Shown: positions 25,538-34,257 of the stretch, one piece after another
Layout of the letters: every line of letters begins with the position of its first letter
How positions within the stretch are numbered: the first letter of the stretch is position 1
From: an uncultured Thiodictyon sp.
Lineage (GTDB): Bacteria; Pseudomonadota; Gammaproteobacteria; Chromatiales; Chromatiaceae
Reading direction: 5' to 3'
Assembly (NCBI RefSeq): GCF_903946935.1
Contig: NZ_CAJAXH010000285.1
Span: 1 to 49,488, forward strand
Length of the DNA: 49,488 nucleotides
Notes under the pieces: generated by a model
What the model saw: the letters and a program-made list of their open reading frames with translations, nothing else
Database searches by the model: none
Told to the model about the DNA's origin: nothing
Program-made: the position numbers and the translations under genes

Positions 25538-25725
25538 GGGGCGCACTGCCCTGCAATCTGCCCCTTGTCCCCCCGTGGGGCAGGGGCCACAATCCCCGGC
25601 TATCCCGTCCCCCAGTGCGACCGTGCGCGCCCACCCGACCAGGGGTCCGGGCGCTGGGGCGGCTTTGCCATTCATTGAGCCATCGCCGAGCGTCATGCCG
25701 CCGGTGCGCGCCCGCCGAGGGAACT

Positions 25726-28700
25726 ATGCACGATCCGACCGACCAGGAGCCCCTGGGGCACTATCCAGACGCCGCCATGGAGAGCCTGCGCGTCCCGCCC
25801 CACAACATCCACGCCGAGCAATCCCTGCTCGGCGGTCTCATGCTGGACAACAGCACCTGGGACCGCATCGCCGACATGGTGGTGGAGGGGGACCTGTACC
25901 GGCGTGAGCACCGCCTGATCTTCCGTGCCGTCACCAAGCTCGCCGGGGCCGACCAGCCGTTCGACGTGGTCACCCTGGCCGAGACCCTGGAGCGCACCGA
26001 GCAACTGGAGGCGGCCGGCGGGCTCTCCTATCTCGGCACCCTGGTCAACGAGACCCCGAGCGCGGCCAACATCAAGGCCTATGCCAAGATCGTGCGCCAG
26101 ACCTCGGTGCTGCGCCAGATGATCGCCGCCGGCACCGAGATCGCCGATAGCGGCTACAACCCGGCCGGTCGGGACGCCAGCGAACTGCTGGACATGGCCG
26201 AGCGGCTGGTGTTCGAGATCGCCGAGCAGGAGACCCGCGGCGGCGGCGCCGGTTTCCAGCCCATCAAGGCCCTGCTCACCAAGGCGGTGGAGCGTATCGA
26301 CGACCTCTATCGGCGCGACGAGCCCATCACCGGGCTGTCCACCGGCTTCACCGACTTCGACCTGATGACCTCCGGACTCCAGCCCTCGGACCTGATCATC
26401 GTGGCGGGGCGCCCGTCGATGGGCAAGTGCGTGGAGGCCGGCACCGAGATCCTGTTGGATGACGGCAGTGTCGAGACCATCGAGACCATCGTGGGTCGGC
26501 GGCGGGCGCGCCTGTTGACCCTGGGTGACGATTGGCGTCTGCATCCAGTGGAGCCGACGGCCTATGTGGACGATGGCATGAAGCCGGTGTTCCGGGTCAC
26601 GACCCGTCTGGGGCGTGCGATCGAGACCACCGCGAGTCACCCCTATCTGACCCCGACCGGCTGGCGTCCGCTGGCCGAACTGGCGGTGGGTGAGGCGGTG
26701 GCCGTGCCGCGCCGCCTGCCGGTCTTCGGCAACACGCCGCTGCGCGACTGCGAGGTCCGGCTGCTCGGTTACTTGATTGGTGACGGCTGCCTGACCGCGG
26801 CCTCGCCCAAGCTCACCAATGCGGACCCGCGCATCCAGGCCGACTTTGTGGAGGCGGTGGCGGCCTTCGGTGGCGTGCGCGCGGTGATCCGGGAGCGTCG
26901 CACCCGCACCACGGACATTTGCGTCTCGGCCGACCGCGAGCGGATCGCCGACGGGCGCAGCCACTTTGGCCAGTCGCTCACGCAGGCCATTGCCCGCCTG
27001 GGTTGGTCCCAGCGTGAATTGGCCCTGGCCTTGGATGCCAGTCCAGCGAGTGTCTGCAATTGGACGAAGGGGCGCACCATGCCCGGCGCGGCACTCTTCG
27101 ATGGGCTGGAGCGCCTGCTTGGCGGTCAGCTGGCCGGGTGGCTGCCGGACGGGCGCGAAGGCGCCTCCAAGAATGCCCAGAATGCGTTGACCCGCTGGCT
27201 GGATGGGCTGGGCCTCTGGGGTAAGGGCGCACATGGAAAGTTCGTTCCGGAACCGGTTTTTCGGCTGCCCAAGGCGCAGTTGGCGGTGTTCCTCAATCGG
27301 CTGTTTGCCACTGACGGCTGGGCCACGGTGCTTGCCACTGGTCAGTCCCAACTCGGATACGCCACGGTAGCCGAGCGGCTCGGTCGGCAGGTCCAGCACC
27401 TGTTGCTGCGCTTTGGGATCATCGCCAAACTGCGTCGGCGCGAGATGAAGGGGCCGAATGGGCCGGCGATTGCCTGGCAGTTGGATATCACCGACCCCGG
27501 ATCCATTCAGACCTTCATGGCCGAGATCGGCATCTTTTCCAAGGAGTCGGCATTGGAGCGCGTCCGCCAGGCATTGGCAGGACGACGGGAGCAGACCAAT
27601 TGCGACTTGATATGGGACGAGATCGTTGCCATTGAACCCATGGGTCCGCGCCAGGTCTACGACCTGACCATCCCGGAAACCCACAACTTCATCGCCAATG
27701 ACATCTGCGTCCACAACACCAGCTTCGCGATGAACCTGGCCGAGCACGCCGCCATCCAGGGTGGCAAGCCGGTGGCGGTATTCAGTATGGAAATGCCGGG
27801 CGATGCGCTGGCGATGCGTATGATGGCCTCGCTGGGGCGCATCGATTCACATCGGGTACGCACCGGCAAGCTGGAGGACGACGAATGGCCGCGCCTGACC
27901 TCCGCGGTCAATATCCTGGCCGCGGCCTCGCTCTTCATCGACGATACGCCGGCACTCTCACCGACCGAATTGCGCGCCCGCGCGCGGCGGCTCAAGCGTG
28001 AGCATGGCGATCTGGGACTGGTGGTGATCGACTATCTCCAGCTCATGCAGGTCCCGGGGTCGAATGAGAACCGGACCACCGAGATTTCGGAAATCTCACG
28101 CTCACTCAAGGCCCTGGCCAAGGAACTATCGGTGCCGGTGATTGCGCTTTCACAGCTCAACCGCAGCCTGGAGCAGCGGCCGAACAAGCGGCCGGTGATG
28201 TCGGACCTGCGCGAATGCGTGACCGGCGATACGCCGGTGGTGTTGGCGGACGGGCGGCGGGTACCGATCCAGGAATTGGTCGGCACCACGGCCCAAGTGA
28301 TTGCAGTGGATGCACAAGGTAAGTTGGTCCAAGCGGAGTCCGACCGCATTTGGGCGGTGGGCCGGCGCCCGGTCTGGCGGGTGCGCCTCGCCAGCGGGCG
28401 TTCCATCCGTGCCACGGCGGAACATCGCCTGTTCGCCGGTGACGGTTGGAAGACCGTGGGTCAACTGGGTGCCGGTGATTGCCTGGCCTTGTCCCGGTTC
28501 CAGCAGGAGCCGCAGGCGCCGCAGCGTCGGCCGGCGATCGACGCCGAGCAACAGTTCCATGCACTGGAGCGGGTCGGTGCGGATACCGCATCCCTGAGCA
28601 ACCCTGGCGTTGTTGAGCAGGCGCAGAGCGACCTGTTCTGGGACCGGGTGCTGGTGGTGGAGCCCGCGGGCGAGGAGGAGGTCTATGACCTGACGGTGCC

Positions 28701-28953
28701 GGGACCGGCCAGTTGGCTCGCGGACGGTATTGTCAGTCATAATTCCGGCGCCATCGAACAGGATGCAGACTTGATCGCTTTCATTTACCGCGACGAGGTG
28801 TATAACACCGAGAGTAAAGACAAGGGGGTGGCCGAGATCATCATCGCCAAGCAGCGTAACGGGCCGATCGGCACGCTGCGCCTCGCCTTCCTGGGCAAAT
28901 ACACCAAGTTCGAGAACTACACCGACAACTATTACGGCGAGGAGATGCATTGA
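25726..28953 (+). CDS. dnaB: Replicative DNA helicase with two inteins
   Basis: 1075 codons. After removal of inteins at residues 235-664 and 831-1006, the host protein is 469 aa, the normal DnaB length. DnaB is the hexameric 5'-3' helicase of the replication fork. The N-terminal domain starts at NIHAEQSLLGGLM; the Walker A motif GRPSMGK|TSFAMN is split by intein 1; Walker B lies in LVVIDYLQLM; SDLRE|SGAIEQDADLI is split by intein 2; and an intact RNGPIGT region follows. Both inserts sit in active-site motifs, so the helicase should be inactive until splicing. The ATG is preceded by GAGG, and the in-frame codons upstream of it lie in repeat element A. The protein stays open in one frame throughout. 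Confidence 0.97.
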   Translation: MHDPTDQEPLGHYPDAAMESLRVPPHNIHAEQSLLGGLMLDNSTWDRIADMVVEGDLYRREHRLIFRAVTKLAGADQPFDVVTLAETLERTEQLEAAGGLSYLGTLVNETPSAANIKAYAKIVRQTSVLRQMIAAGTEIADSGYNPAGRDASELLDMAERLVFEIAEQETRGGGAGFQPIKALLTKAVERIDDLYRRDEPITGLSTGFTDFDLMTSGLQPSDLIIVAGRPSMGKCVEAGTEILLDDGSVETIETIVGRRRARLLTLGDDWRLHPVEPTAYVDDGMKPVFRVTTRLGRAIETTASHPYLTPTGWRPLAELAVGEAVAVPRRLPVFGNTPLRDCEVRLLGYLIGDGCLTAASPKLTNADPRIQADFVEAVAAFGGVRAVIRERRTRTTDICVSADRERIADGRSHFGQSLTQAIARLGWSQRELALALDASPASVCNWTKGRTMPGAALFDGLERLLGGQLAGWLPDGREGASKNAQNALTRWLDGLGLWGKGAHGKFVPEPVFRLPKAQLAVFLNRLFATDGWATVLATGQSQLGYATVAERLGRQVQHLLLRFGIIAKLRRREMKGPNGPAIAWQLDITDPGSIQTFMAEIGIFSKESALERVRQALAGRREQTNCDLIWDEIVAIEPMGPRQVYDLTIPETHNFIANDICVHNTSFAMNLAEHAAIQGGKPVAVFSMEMPGDALAMRMMASLGRIDSHRVRTGKLEDDEWPRLTSAVNILAAASLFIDDTPALSPTELRARARRLKREHGDLGLVVIDYLQLMQVPGSNENRTTEISEISRSLKALAKELSVPVIALSQLNRSLEQRPNKRPVMSDLRECVTGDTPVVLADGRRVPIQELVGTTAQVIAVDAQGKLVQAESDRIWAVGRRPVWRVRLASGRSIRATAEHRLFAGDGWKTVGQLGAGDCLALSRFQQEPQAPQRRPAIDAEQQFHALERVGADTASLSNPGVVEQAQSDLFWDRVLVVEPAGEEEVYDLTVPGPASWLADGIVSHNSGAIEQDADLIAFIYRDEVYNTESKDKGVAEIIIAKQRNGPIGTLRLAFLGKYTKFENYTDNYYGEEMH
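26428..27717 (+). other. Intein 1 of DnaB, with LAGLIDADG endonuclease and inserted HTH
   Basis: 430 aa, inserted directly after the Walker A lysine. Splicing motifs: Cys1 (CVEAGTEILL), TASH in block B, a C-terminal VYDLTIPETHNFIAND block, and terminal His-Asn followed by Thr+1. Two LAGLIDADG-type motifs mark a homing endonuclease: LLGYLIGDG (26761-26787) and FLNRLFATDGWA (around 27289-27324). Between them, about 26977-27123, is an XRE-like helix-turn-helix (GWSQRELALALDASPASVCN). All parts look intact, so splicing and homing may both be active. Confidence 0.95.
28216..28743 (+). other. Intein 2 of DnaB, mini-intein without endonuclease
   Basis: 176 aa inserted between Glu and Ser of the SDLRE|SGAIEQDAD motif. 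It begins with Cys (CVTGDTPVVLADG), has a block-B-like TAEH, a VYDLTVPG block, and ends SHN before Ser+1. No LAGLIDADG motif is present, so it is a splicing-only mini-intein. The site is within about two residues of the well-known Synechocystis DnaB intein position. Confidence 0.95.
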
Positions 28954-28962
28954 CCCTGGGAG

Positions 28963-29020
28963 CGCCGACCTCCGGTCGGCGACTGTCGGTCGTCTCGTAA
29001 CACCGCTACGCGGTGTTACG
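28963..29020 (+). terminator. Two hairpins after dnaB
   Basis: The first is CGCCGACC-TCC-GGTCGGCG (28963-28981). The second is CGTAACACCGC-TAC-GCGGTGTTACG (28996-29020), with 11-bp arms. They start 10 nt beyond the dnaB stop. No T tract follows, so they may be terminators or dispersed palindromes; the second resembles the hairpin at 1665. Confidence 0.45.
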
Positions 29021-29505
29021 CCTGTGTCAGGCGCTCTGCGCCGCGGGTCGTGACGCCGTCAGCGATTAACCGGGGGACCTCGCGGCTAGCGCGCTGGCCG
29101 TGATGATGACGAAGGCCCCGCCGGCTATTGGCAGGATGTGATTCTTTTGGCGTTGCGAAATCGGGTCATGACGCCGCAGCCATAAAAAACGGTTGCAAAA
29201 CCAGGGATCGCTCGGGTAGTATCTGCGCTCAATAATAACCGGCCAAGACGTGTGGCCTGCGGTCAGTCTGGATAATCAGAGGACGTTGTTTTGACGATCG
29301 GGACGTCAGCTTCCCCCCTCGCGTGCGACCCTTCCCCAGGGCGACTGACTGATTGCCTTTATCCCAGCGTTTCTCTCGGAGATTCCGCTTCCGCCGTTGC
29401 AGCGGACGCTTTCGCGCGCCCGTATGTTTCCACCATTCGCGCCCCGGTGCCGGCCGGCGCCGGGTGTATCGCTATGACGCCTGTTGACATGGAGCACCCA
29501 GACCA
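29021..29505. other. Long spacer upstream of the repeat-protein gene
   Basis: About 485 bp without a credible gene. It contains the candidate promoter at 29193-29222 and an AT-rich stretch (CATAAAAAAC at about 29181). The remaining roughly 280 bp before the ATG would be an unusually long 5' leader. Short frames there have non-native codon use and look like noise. Confidence 0.4.
29193..29222 (+). promoter_or_regulatory. Candidate sigma-70 promoter
   Basis: TTGCAA (29193-29198) is followed by 18 nt and TAGTAT (29217-29222), four of six matches to each consensus hexamer. It lies about 280 nt before the repeat-protein ATG. This is a weak prediction by eye. Confidence 0.3.
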
Positions 29506-31737
29506 ATGAACGATGCACGACTCGCACTGACTGCCAAGCGCCATCGCCCCGGCATCGCCTGGGCACTTCTGACAATGCTCTGGCTCTGGTTGGGGGCGAC
29601 GACCGCCGCCCAGGCCGGCGGCATCAGCGGCACCGTGACCAACATGGCCAATACACCCTTGTCGGGTATTAACGCGACTGCCTATATATGGGATGCCAAT
29701 GGGAACTTTTGGCAGGGGGGGGTTGGTACAATGACCGCCCCCAACGGTAGCTATCTCATTTCCGGGTTGGCCGCAGGGACCTATCGGGTCTGCTTCAATG
29801 ACCCGAATGGTGTCTATGCCATCGAGTGCTATAACAACGCCAGTGATGTGAATGGCGCTATGGACCTGCCCGTCGCCGCCGCGCAGACCGTCCCCAATAT
29901 CAATGCCCAACTGGCCTCCGCTGGACATATCACCGGTATCGTCACCAACGCTAGCGCGGTTCCCCTGGCTGGTATCACTGTAGATGTCCAGATATGGAAC
30001 GCTAGTCAGAATTATTGGCAATGGGTAAGTAATACATCCACTGCGGCCAACGGGGCCTATGACCTCGGCGGGCTGGTCGCCGGGACTTATCGGGTCTGCT
30101 TCTATGACTGGAATGGTGTCTATGCCTCCGAGTGCTATGACAACGCCAGTGATGTGAATGGCGCTAGAGACCTGCCGGTCGCCGCCGGGCAGACCGTCCC
30201 AAATATCAATAGCCAACTGGCGCTTGCCGGGCATATCACCGGTGTCGTCACCAACGGTAGCGCGGTTCCCCTGGCTGGTATCCAAGTACAAGCGCAGACA
30301 TGGGATGCCAATCAAAATTATTGGCAATGGGTGGGCAATGGTGCCTCCACCGCGGCCAACGGGGCCTACGACCTCGGCGGGCTGGCCGCCGGGACCTATC
30401 GGATCTGCTTCTATGACTACTTGAATGGTGCCTATCTCTCCGAGTGCTATGACAACGCCAGTGATGTGAATGGCGCTATGGACCTGCCCGTCGCCGCTGG
30501 GCAGACCGTCCCCAACATCAATGCCCAACTGGCGCTTGCCGGGCACATCACCGGTGTCGTCACCAACGGTAGCGCGGTTCCCCTGGCTGGTATCCAAGTA
30601 CAAGCGCAGACATGGGATGCCAATCAAAATTATTGGCAATGGGTTAATGGTGCATCCACCGCGGCCAACGGAACCTACGATCTCGGCGGGTTGGCCACCG
30701 GGACCTATCGGGTCTGCTTCGATGATCGGAATGGTTCCTATGCCGGTGAGTGCTATGACAACGCCAGTGATGTGAATGGCGCTAGAGACCTGCCGGTCGC
30801 CGCCGGGCAGACCGTCCCCAACATCAATGCCCAACTGGCGCTTGCCGGGCATATCACCGGTGTCGTCACCAACGCAAGCGCGGTTCCCCTGGTTGGTATC
30901 CAAGTACAAGCCTATAGATGGGATGCCAATCAAAATTTTTGGCAAAGCGCGGGTAATAGTGCATCCACCGCGGCCAACGGGTCCTACGACCTCGGCGGGC
31001 TGGCCGCCGGGACCTATCGGGTGTGCTTCAATGAGTACTGGAATGGTATCTATCTCCACGAGTGCTATGACAACGCCAGTGATGTGAATGGCGCTAGAGA
31101 CCTGCCGGTCGCCGCCGGGCAGACCGTCCTCAACATCAATGCCCAACTGGCGTTTGCCGGACATATCACCGGTGTCGTCACCAACGGTAGCGCGGTTCCC
31201 CTGAGTGGTATCCAAGTATATGCCCTGACATGGAATGCCAATCAAAATTATTGGCAAGGTGTGGGCAATAGTGTATCCACCGCGTTCAGCGGGGCCTACG
31301 ACCTCGGCGGGCTGGCCGCCGGGACCTATCGGGTGTGCTTCAATGGCTGGAACGGCGCCTATGCCTCCGAGTGCTATGACAACGCCAGTGATGTGAGTGG
31401 CGCTATGGACCTGTCCGTCACCGCCGGGCAGACTGTCCCCAACATCAATGCCCAACTGGCCGCCGGACTCCCCATCGTGACCAGCGTGAGTCCGGCCGGT
31501 AGCGGCATGGTGAGTTGCACACCCAACCCGGTCGCGCTGGCCGGCACCAGCGTCTGCAATGCCTGGCCTGGCGCTGGTTTTATCTTCGCCGGTTGGCGCG
31601 GGGACTGCGCGGGGCAGGTCGGCGCGACCTGCACCCTGAGCAATATCACCTCAGCCAAGGCCGTCACGGCAACCTATCTTAAGAGGGCGCTGGTACTGCC
31701 GAGCCGCGGTGGTTGGCGGGCCGTCCTGGGGCAATGA
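29506..31737 (+). CDS. Secreted protein of six ~103-aa repeats
   Basis: 743 aa. A signal peptide (about 1-38, ending AAQA) is followed by six tandem repeats of 102-104 aa. Each starts like HITGVVTN-SAVPLAGI and contains GAYDLGGLAAGTYRVCF and ECYDNASDVNGA, then ends LPVAAGQTVPNINAQL. The pattern GxVTN...PLxGIxV...G-Y-GLxxGTYRV is that of carboxypeptidase-regulatory-like/CnaB-type beta-sandwich domains. Each repeat has two cysteines, in VCF and ECY, probably a disulfide. A single InlB-B-repeat-like domain with four cysteines follows (about 660-725), and then the tail SRGGWRAVLGQ, similar to that of the beta-helix protein at 15674. There is no catalytic motif; a structural or adhesive surface role is inferred. 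GGAG lies about 12 nt before the ATG. Confidence 0.88.
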   Translation: MNDARLALTAKRHRPGIAWALLTMLWLWLGATTAAQAGGISGTVTNMANTPLSGINATAYIWDANGNFWQGGVGTMTAPNGSYLISGLAAGTYRVCFNDPNGVYAIECYNNASDVNGAMDLPVAAAQTVPNINAQLASAGHITGIVTNASAVPLAGITVDVQIWNASQNYWQWVSNTSTAANGAYDLGGLVAGTYRVCFYDWNGVYASECYDNASDVNGARDLPVAAGQTVPNINSQLALAGHITGVVTNGSAVPLAGIQVQAQTWDANQNYWQWVGNGASTAANGAYDLGGLAAGTYRICFYDYLNGAYLSECYDNASDVNGAMDLPVAAGQTVPNINAQLALAGHITGVVTNGSAVPLAGIQVQAQTWDANQNYWQWVNGASTAANGTYDLGGLATGTYRVCFDDRNGSYAGECYDNASDVNGARDLPVAAGQTVPNINAQLALAGHITGVVTNASAVPLVGIQVQAYRWDANQNFWQSAGNSASTAANGSYDLGGLAAGTYRVCFNEYWNGIYLHECYDNASDVNGARDLPVAAGQTVLNINAQLAFAGHITGVVTNGSAVPLSGIQVYALTWNANQNYWQGVGNSVSTAFSGAYDLGGLAAGTYRVCFNGWNGAYASECYDNASDVSGAMDLSVTAGQTVPNINAQLAAGLPIVTSVSPAGSGMVSCTPNPVALAGTSVCNAWPGAGFIFAGWRGDCAGQVGATCTLSNITSAKAVTATYLKRALVLPSRGGWRAVLGQ
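29620..31461 (+). repeat. Six tandem coding repeats of 306-312 bp
   Basis: Units begin near 29620, 29926, 30232, 30544, 30850 and 31162. Repeats 3 and 4 are nearly identical in DNA over long stretches, including silent positions, and the other units share blocks. This suggests recent duplication or gene conversion. Unit 1 is the most divergent. Confidence 0.9.
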
Positions 31738-31811
31738 TCTGAGGTCTGACGGCGGATCGCCTTATGGGCATCCGCCCGATGGTCTATCTGCTGATTGAGT
31801 ATCCCCGCGGT

Positions 31812-32705
31812 TCACCCCGGCTTGCGCGCGCTCGCCAGCACATAGTCGAGCCCCCGGTAGATGGTTTCCGCGGAGACCATCAGCGCCAGTTGCAGCGGCG
31901 GCCTGGCCAGGGGGTGGAGCCGCTGCGTGACGCTCGGGTCCGCGGCCAGGTGGCGGTGTAGCGGGGCATAGACGTCGGCGCGGATGGACTCGACCTGGGT
32001 GTCGGTGAAGCCCTGGGCGGCGAGCCGGGGGCCGTATTCGGCGCGGGTGTAGCGGTTGGCCTCCGGGATGGGGAATTTGGCGGCCACCGCCCACCAGGAC
32101 AGCCGTTGTTGCTGCCGTCCGACCCAGCATTGTTCGACGGGCATGGGCAGGATGTCGGCCACCACCAGGCGCCCGCCGGGGCGCAGGACGCGCAGGGCCT
32201 CGGCGAAGAAGGCCTCGCGGGTGTTGAAATGAAAGGCGCACTCCAGCGCGGTCACGATATCGACACTGGCGTCCGGGATCGGCATGGCGGTCGCTGACCC
32301 CTCGCGCAGGTCGATCCGGTCCGCGAGCCCCAGGTCGGCGACCCGGGTGCGGGCGGCGGCCACCTGGCTGGCGGTGATGTTGAGCCCCACAATGGACTGC
32401 GGCTGGTAGTGTTTGGTCCAGTAGATGTCCTGGTCGGCGAACCCGAATCCGACATCCAGCACCCGATCCGCCGGTCCCATCCCGGCGCGCTCCGCCAACA
32501 GCGCGGCCATCGCCTCGCAGGCGTCGTCCAGGGTGTTGGCGTCGCGCCAGTAGCCGAGGTTCAGCCAGAGTCCACGCGCGCTCGGGGTGCGGGTGGACAG
32601 CAGGTCATAGACGCGGATCACGTCGCGTGACTGGAAGGGGTTGTAGACCCAGTCGAGAAAGGCGAGCGACTCGCGCAGTGTCATCGGGGCAGTGGACTTG
32701 GGCAT
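31812..32705 (-). CDS. SAM-dependent methyltransferase, class I
   Basis: 297 aa. The SAM-binding motif I is VLDVGFGFADQD (about 82-93), followed by a motif-II-like DIVTALECAFHF and LRPGGRLVVADI. The overall pattern resembles the UbiE/sterol-type and macrolide O-methyltransferase group; the substrate cannot be predicted. The start is well supported, with GGAGAG 4-9 nt before the ATG. It has no signal peptide or membrane segment. It stands alone: the repeat protein converges from one side, and carbonic anhydrase diverges across a 206-bp spacer on the other. Confidence 0.88.
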   Translation of the reverse strand: MPKSTAPMTLRESLAFLDWVYNPFQSRDVIRVYDLLSTRTPSARGLWLNLGYWRDANTLDDACEAMAALLAERAGMGPADRVLDVGFGFADQDIYWTKHYQPQSIVGLNITASQVAAARTRVADLGLADRIDLREGSATAMPIPDASVDIVTALECAFHFNTREAFFAEALRVLRPGGRLVVADILPMPVEQCWVGRQQQRLSWWAVAAKFPIPEANRYTRAEYGPRLAAQGFTDTQVESIRADVYAPLHRHLAADPSVTQRLHPLARPPLQLALMVSAETIYRGLDYVLASARKPG

Positions 32706-32869
32706 GGGGCTCTCCGCGCGGGCTGAAGTCGCCGATTTGGGGGCGGCGGGTGGGGATTGCCAACCTGCGCCGTCGCCATCCGCCGCGGTGTCGCGGATGC
32801 GGTTGACTTACGGGGGCCGCTCTGCTGGAGTTTGGGCGCCCCGGCCACCGCGCTCGCGGTGCGGTCACA

Positions 32870-32890
32870 GGTCCGCACAGCGGACCCTAC
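32870..32890. repeat. Dispersed GTAGGGTCCGC hairpin, copy 2
   Basis: The exact reverse complement of the 21 bp at 1287-1307: GGTCCGC-ACA-GCGGACC followed by CTAC. It lies 22 nt upstream of the carbonic anhydrase start and is followed by TTTT, so it could also act as an attenuator. Confidence 0.6.
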
Positions 32891-32911
32891 TTTTCTGATA
32901 CATGAGGTTGA

Positions 32912-33538
32912 ATGATTTCCGCATCTGAGGCTTTGGCGCGTCTGCGCGAGGGAAACCAACGGTTTGTGGCGGGCACGTCGAGCCGCGAGCCGCTCTTGAG
33001 TCATGCGCGGCGCGCCGAGTTGGCGCTGGGACAGGCGCCCTGTGCGATCGTGCTGGGCTGTTCCGATTCGCGGGTACCGGCGGAGTTCGTCTTCGACCAG
33101 GGGTTCGGCGATCTGTTCGTCATCCGGGTGGCCGGCAACATCGTGGCGCCCTCGCAGGTGGGCAGCGTTGAGTTCGCGGCGGAGCGCTATGGCACCCGCC
33201 TGGTGGTGGTGCTCGGACATTCCCAGTGCGGGGCGGTGCTCGCCACCCTGGAGGAGCTGCAGCGCCCGACGGCGAGCCAGTCGCGTAACCTGCGCTCCAT
33301 CGTCGATCGCATCCGACCGTCCGTCGAGGGCCTGCTGCGGACCGAGCTGCGGCACGACATGGAGACGCTGGTGCGGCACGCCGTGCGGGCCAACGTCGGG
33401 GTGTCGGTCAGCCATCTGCGGCATGGCTCGGAGGTCCTGGAACAGTTGATCGAGCACGAGGGCCTGGTCGTGGTGGGTGCGGAATATTCGCTGGCCACCG
33501 GGGTGGTCGAGTTCTTCGATGGGATCGAGGGCGGGTAG
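32912..33538 (+). CDS. Beta-class carbonic anhydrase
   Basis: 208 aa. It interconverts CO2 and bicarbonate in the cytoplasm. The zinc-binding and catalytic residues of the beta class are all present: C50, D52 and R54 in CSDSR, and H103 and C106 in GHSQCG. The FVIRVAGN segment is typical. In an autotrophic sulfur oxidiser it would help supply inorganic carbon to carboxylases; this is inference. The ATG follows a dispersed hairpin and TGAGG. The nuclease gene follows 14 nt downstream and may be co-transcribed. Confidence 0.96.
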   Translation: MISASEALARLREGNQRFVAGTSSREPLLSHARRAELALGQAPCAIVLGCSDSRVPAEFVFDQGFGDLFVIRVAGNIVAPSQVGSVEFAAERYGTRLVVVLGHSQCGAVLATLEELQRPTASQSRNLRSIVDRIRPSVEGLLRTELRHDMETLVRHAVRANVGVSVSHLRHGSEVLEQLIEHEGLVVVGAEYSLATGVVEFFDGIEGG

Positions 33539-33552
33539 TCGGGCGCTGCTCC

Positions 33553-34236
33553 ATGGCCGCCAGCCAAACCGTCTGCGTCGTCGTCGATGACCGCGAGTCT
33601 GCCGGTGCCGTCCTGGCGGCCCTGCGCGGCCATGAGGGGATCGAGACCCGGGTGGCGCGGTTGCCGCTCGGCGACTATCTGGTCGACGATGCGTGGCTGT
33701 TCGAGCGTAAGACCCTGCCGGACCTGGTCGCCTCGATCAAGGACGGGCGGCTCTTTGCGCAGGGGTTGCGGTTGGCGCAGGCGCCACTGCGTACGGCCGT
33801 GATCCTGGAGGGCTCCACGCGGGACCTGGCCGAGTGCCGCATGCGGCGCGAGGCGATCCAGGGTGCGCTGGTCGCCCTGACCCTGTTTCTTGGTATCCCC
33901 TTGCTGCGCTCGCTGGACCCGGCGGAGACGGCGCGGTTGATGCTGTTCGCGGCCCGTCAGGGGCGGGCCTTCGCGGCCGGGTCGCTGCCCCGCAAGGGGC
34001 GCCGGCCGCGCGGTAAGGCACGGGTACAAAGCCGCATCCTGCAAGGGCTGCCGGGGATCGGGCCGGCGCGCGCCAAGCGGCTGCTGGAGCGGTTTGGTAC
34101 TATCGAGTCGGTGATGGCCGCCCCGGCGGACGAACTGGCCGAAGTACCGGGCATCGGCCAGGAGACCGCCGCGGCGATTCGCTGGGCAGTGGCGGAGGCC
34201 ACGGCGACCTATGACCTGGCGGACCTGTCATCCTGA
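33553..34236 (+). CDS. XPF/ERCC4-type nuclease with helix-hairpin-helix repeats
   Basis: 227 aa. Residues 8-135 form an ERCC4 nuclease domain: VDDRE (11-15), GD (40-41), ERK (51-53) and D57, which together give the GDX(n)ERKX3D active-site signature of XPF/Mus81 nucleases. Residues 165-220 hold two helix-hairpin-helix DNA-binding motifs (LPGIGPARAKRLLERFG and VPGIGQETAAAI). There is no helicase domain. The architecture matches short archaeal XPF proteins; bacterial members exist but are uncommon. It would cut branched or flapped DNA in repair. It lies between carbonic anhydrase (14-nt gap) and gloB (21-nt gap), which offer no functional clue. Confidence 0.92.
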   Translation: MAASQTVCVVVDDRESAGAVLAALRGHEGIETRVARLPLGDYLVDDAWLFERKTLPDLVASIKDGRLFAQGLRLAQAPLRTAVILEGSTRDLAECRMRREAIQGALVALTLFLGIPLLRSLDPAETARLMLFAARQGRAFAAGSLPRKGRRPRGKARVQSRILQGLPGIGPARAKRLLERFGTIESVMAAPADELAEVPGIGQETAAAIRWAVAEATATYDLADLSS

Positions 34237-34257
34237 AGCCAATAAGGACCCTTATCC

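Noticed and set aside
26428-28743. Idea that dnaB is a disrupted pseudogene because of its length
   Set aside because: The frame is continuous, both inserts begin with Cys and end with His-Asn before Thr or Ser, and the remaining parts form a full DnaB.
29359-31455. A 698-codon open frame on the minus strand opposite the repeat protein
   Set aside because: It is open only because the sense gene is made of near-identical repeats; it mirrors their periodicity. The sense strand has signal peptide, ribosome site and family pattern.
29620-31461. Tandem ~306-312-bp units as a CRISPR-like array
   Set aside because: Units are far too long, contiguous and coding; there are no unique spacers and no cas genes.
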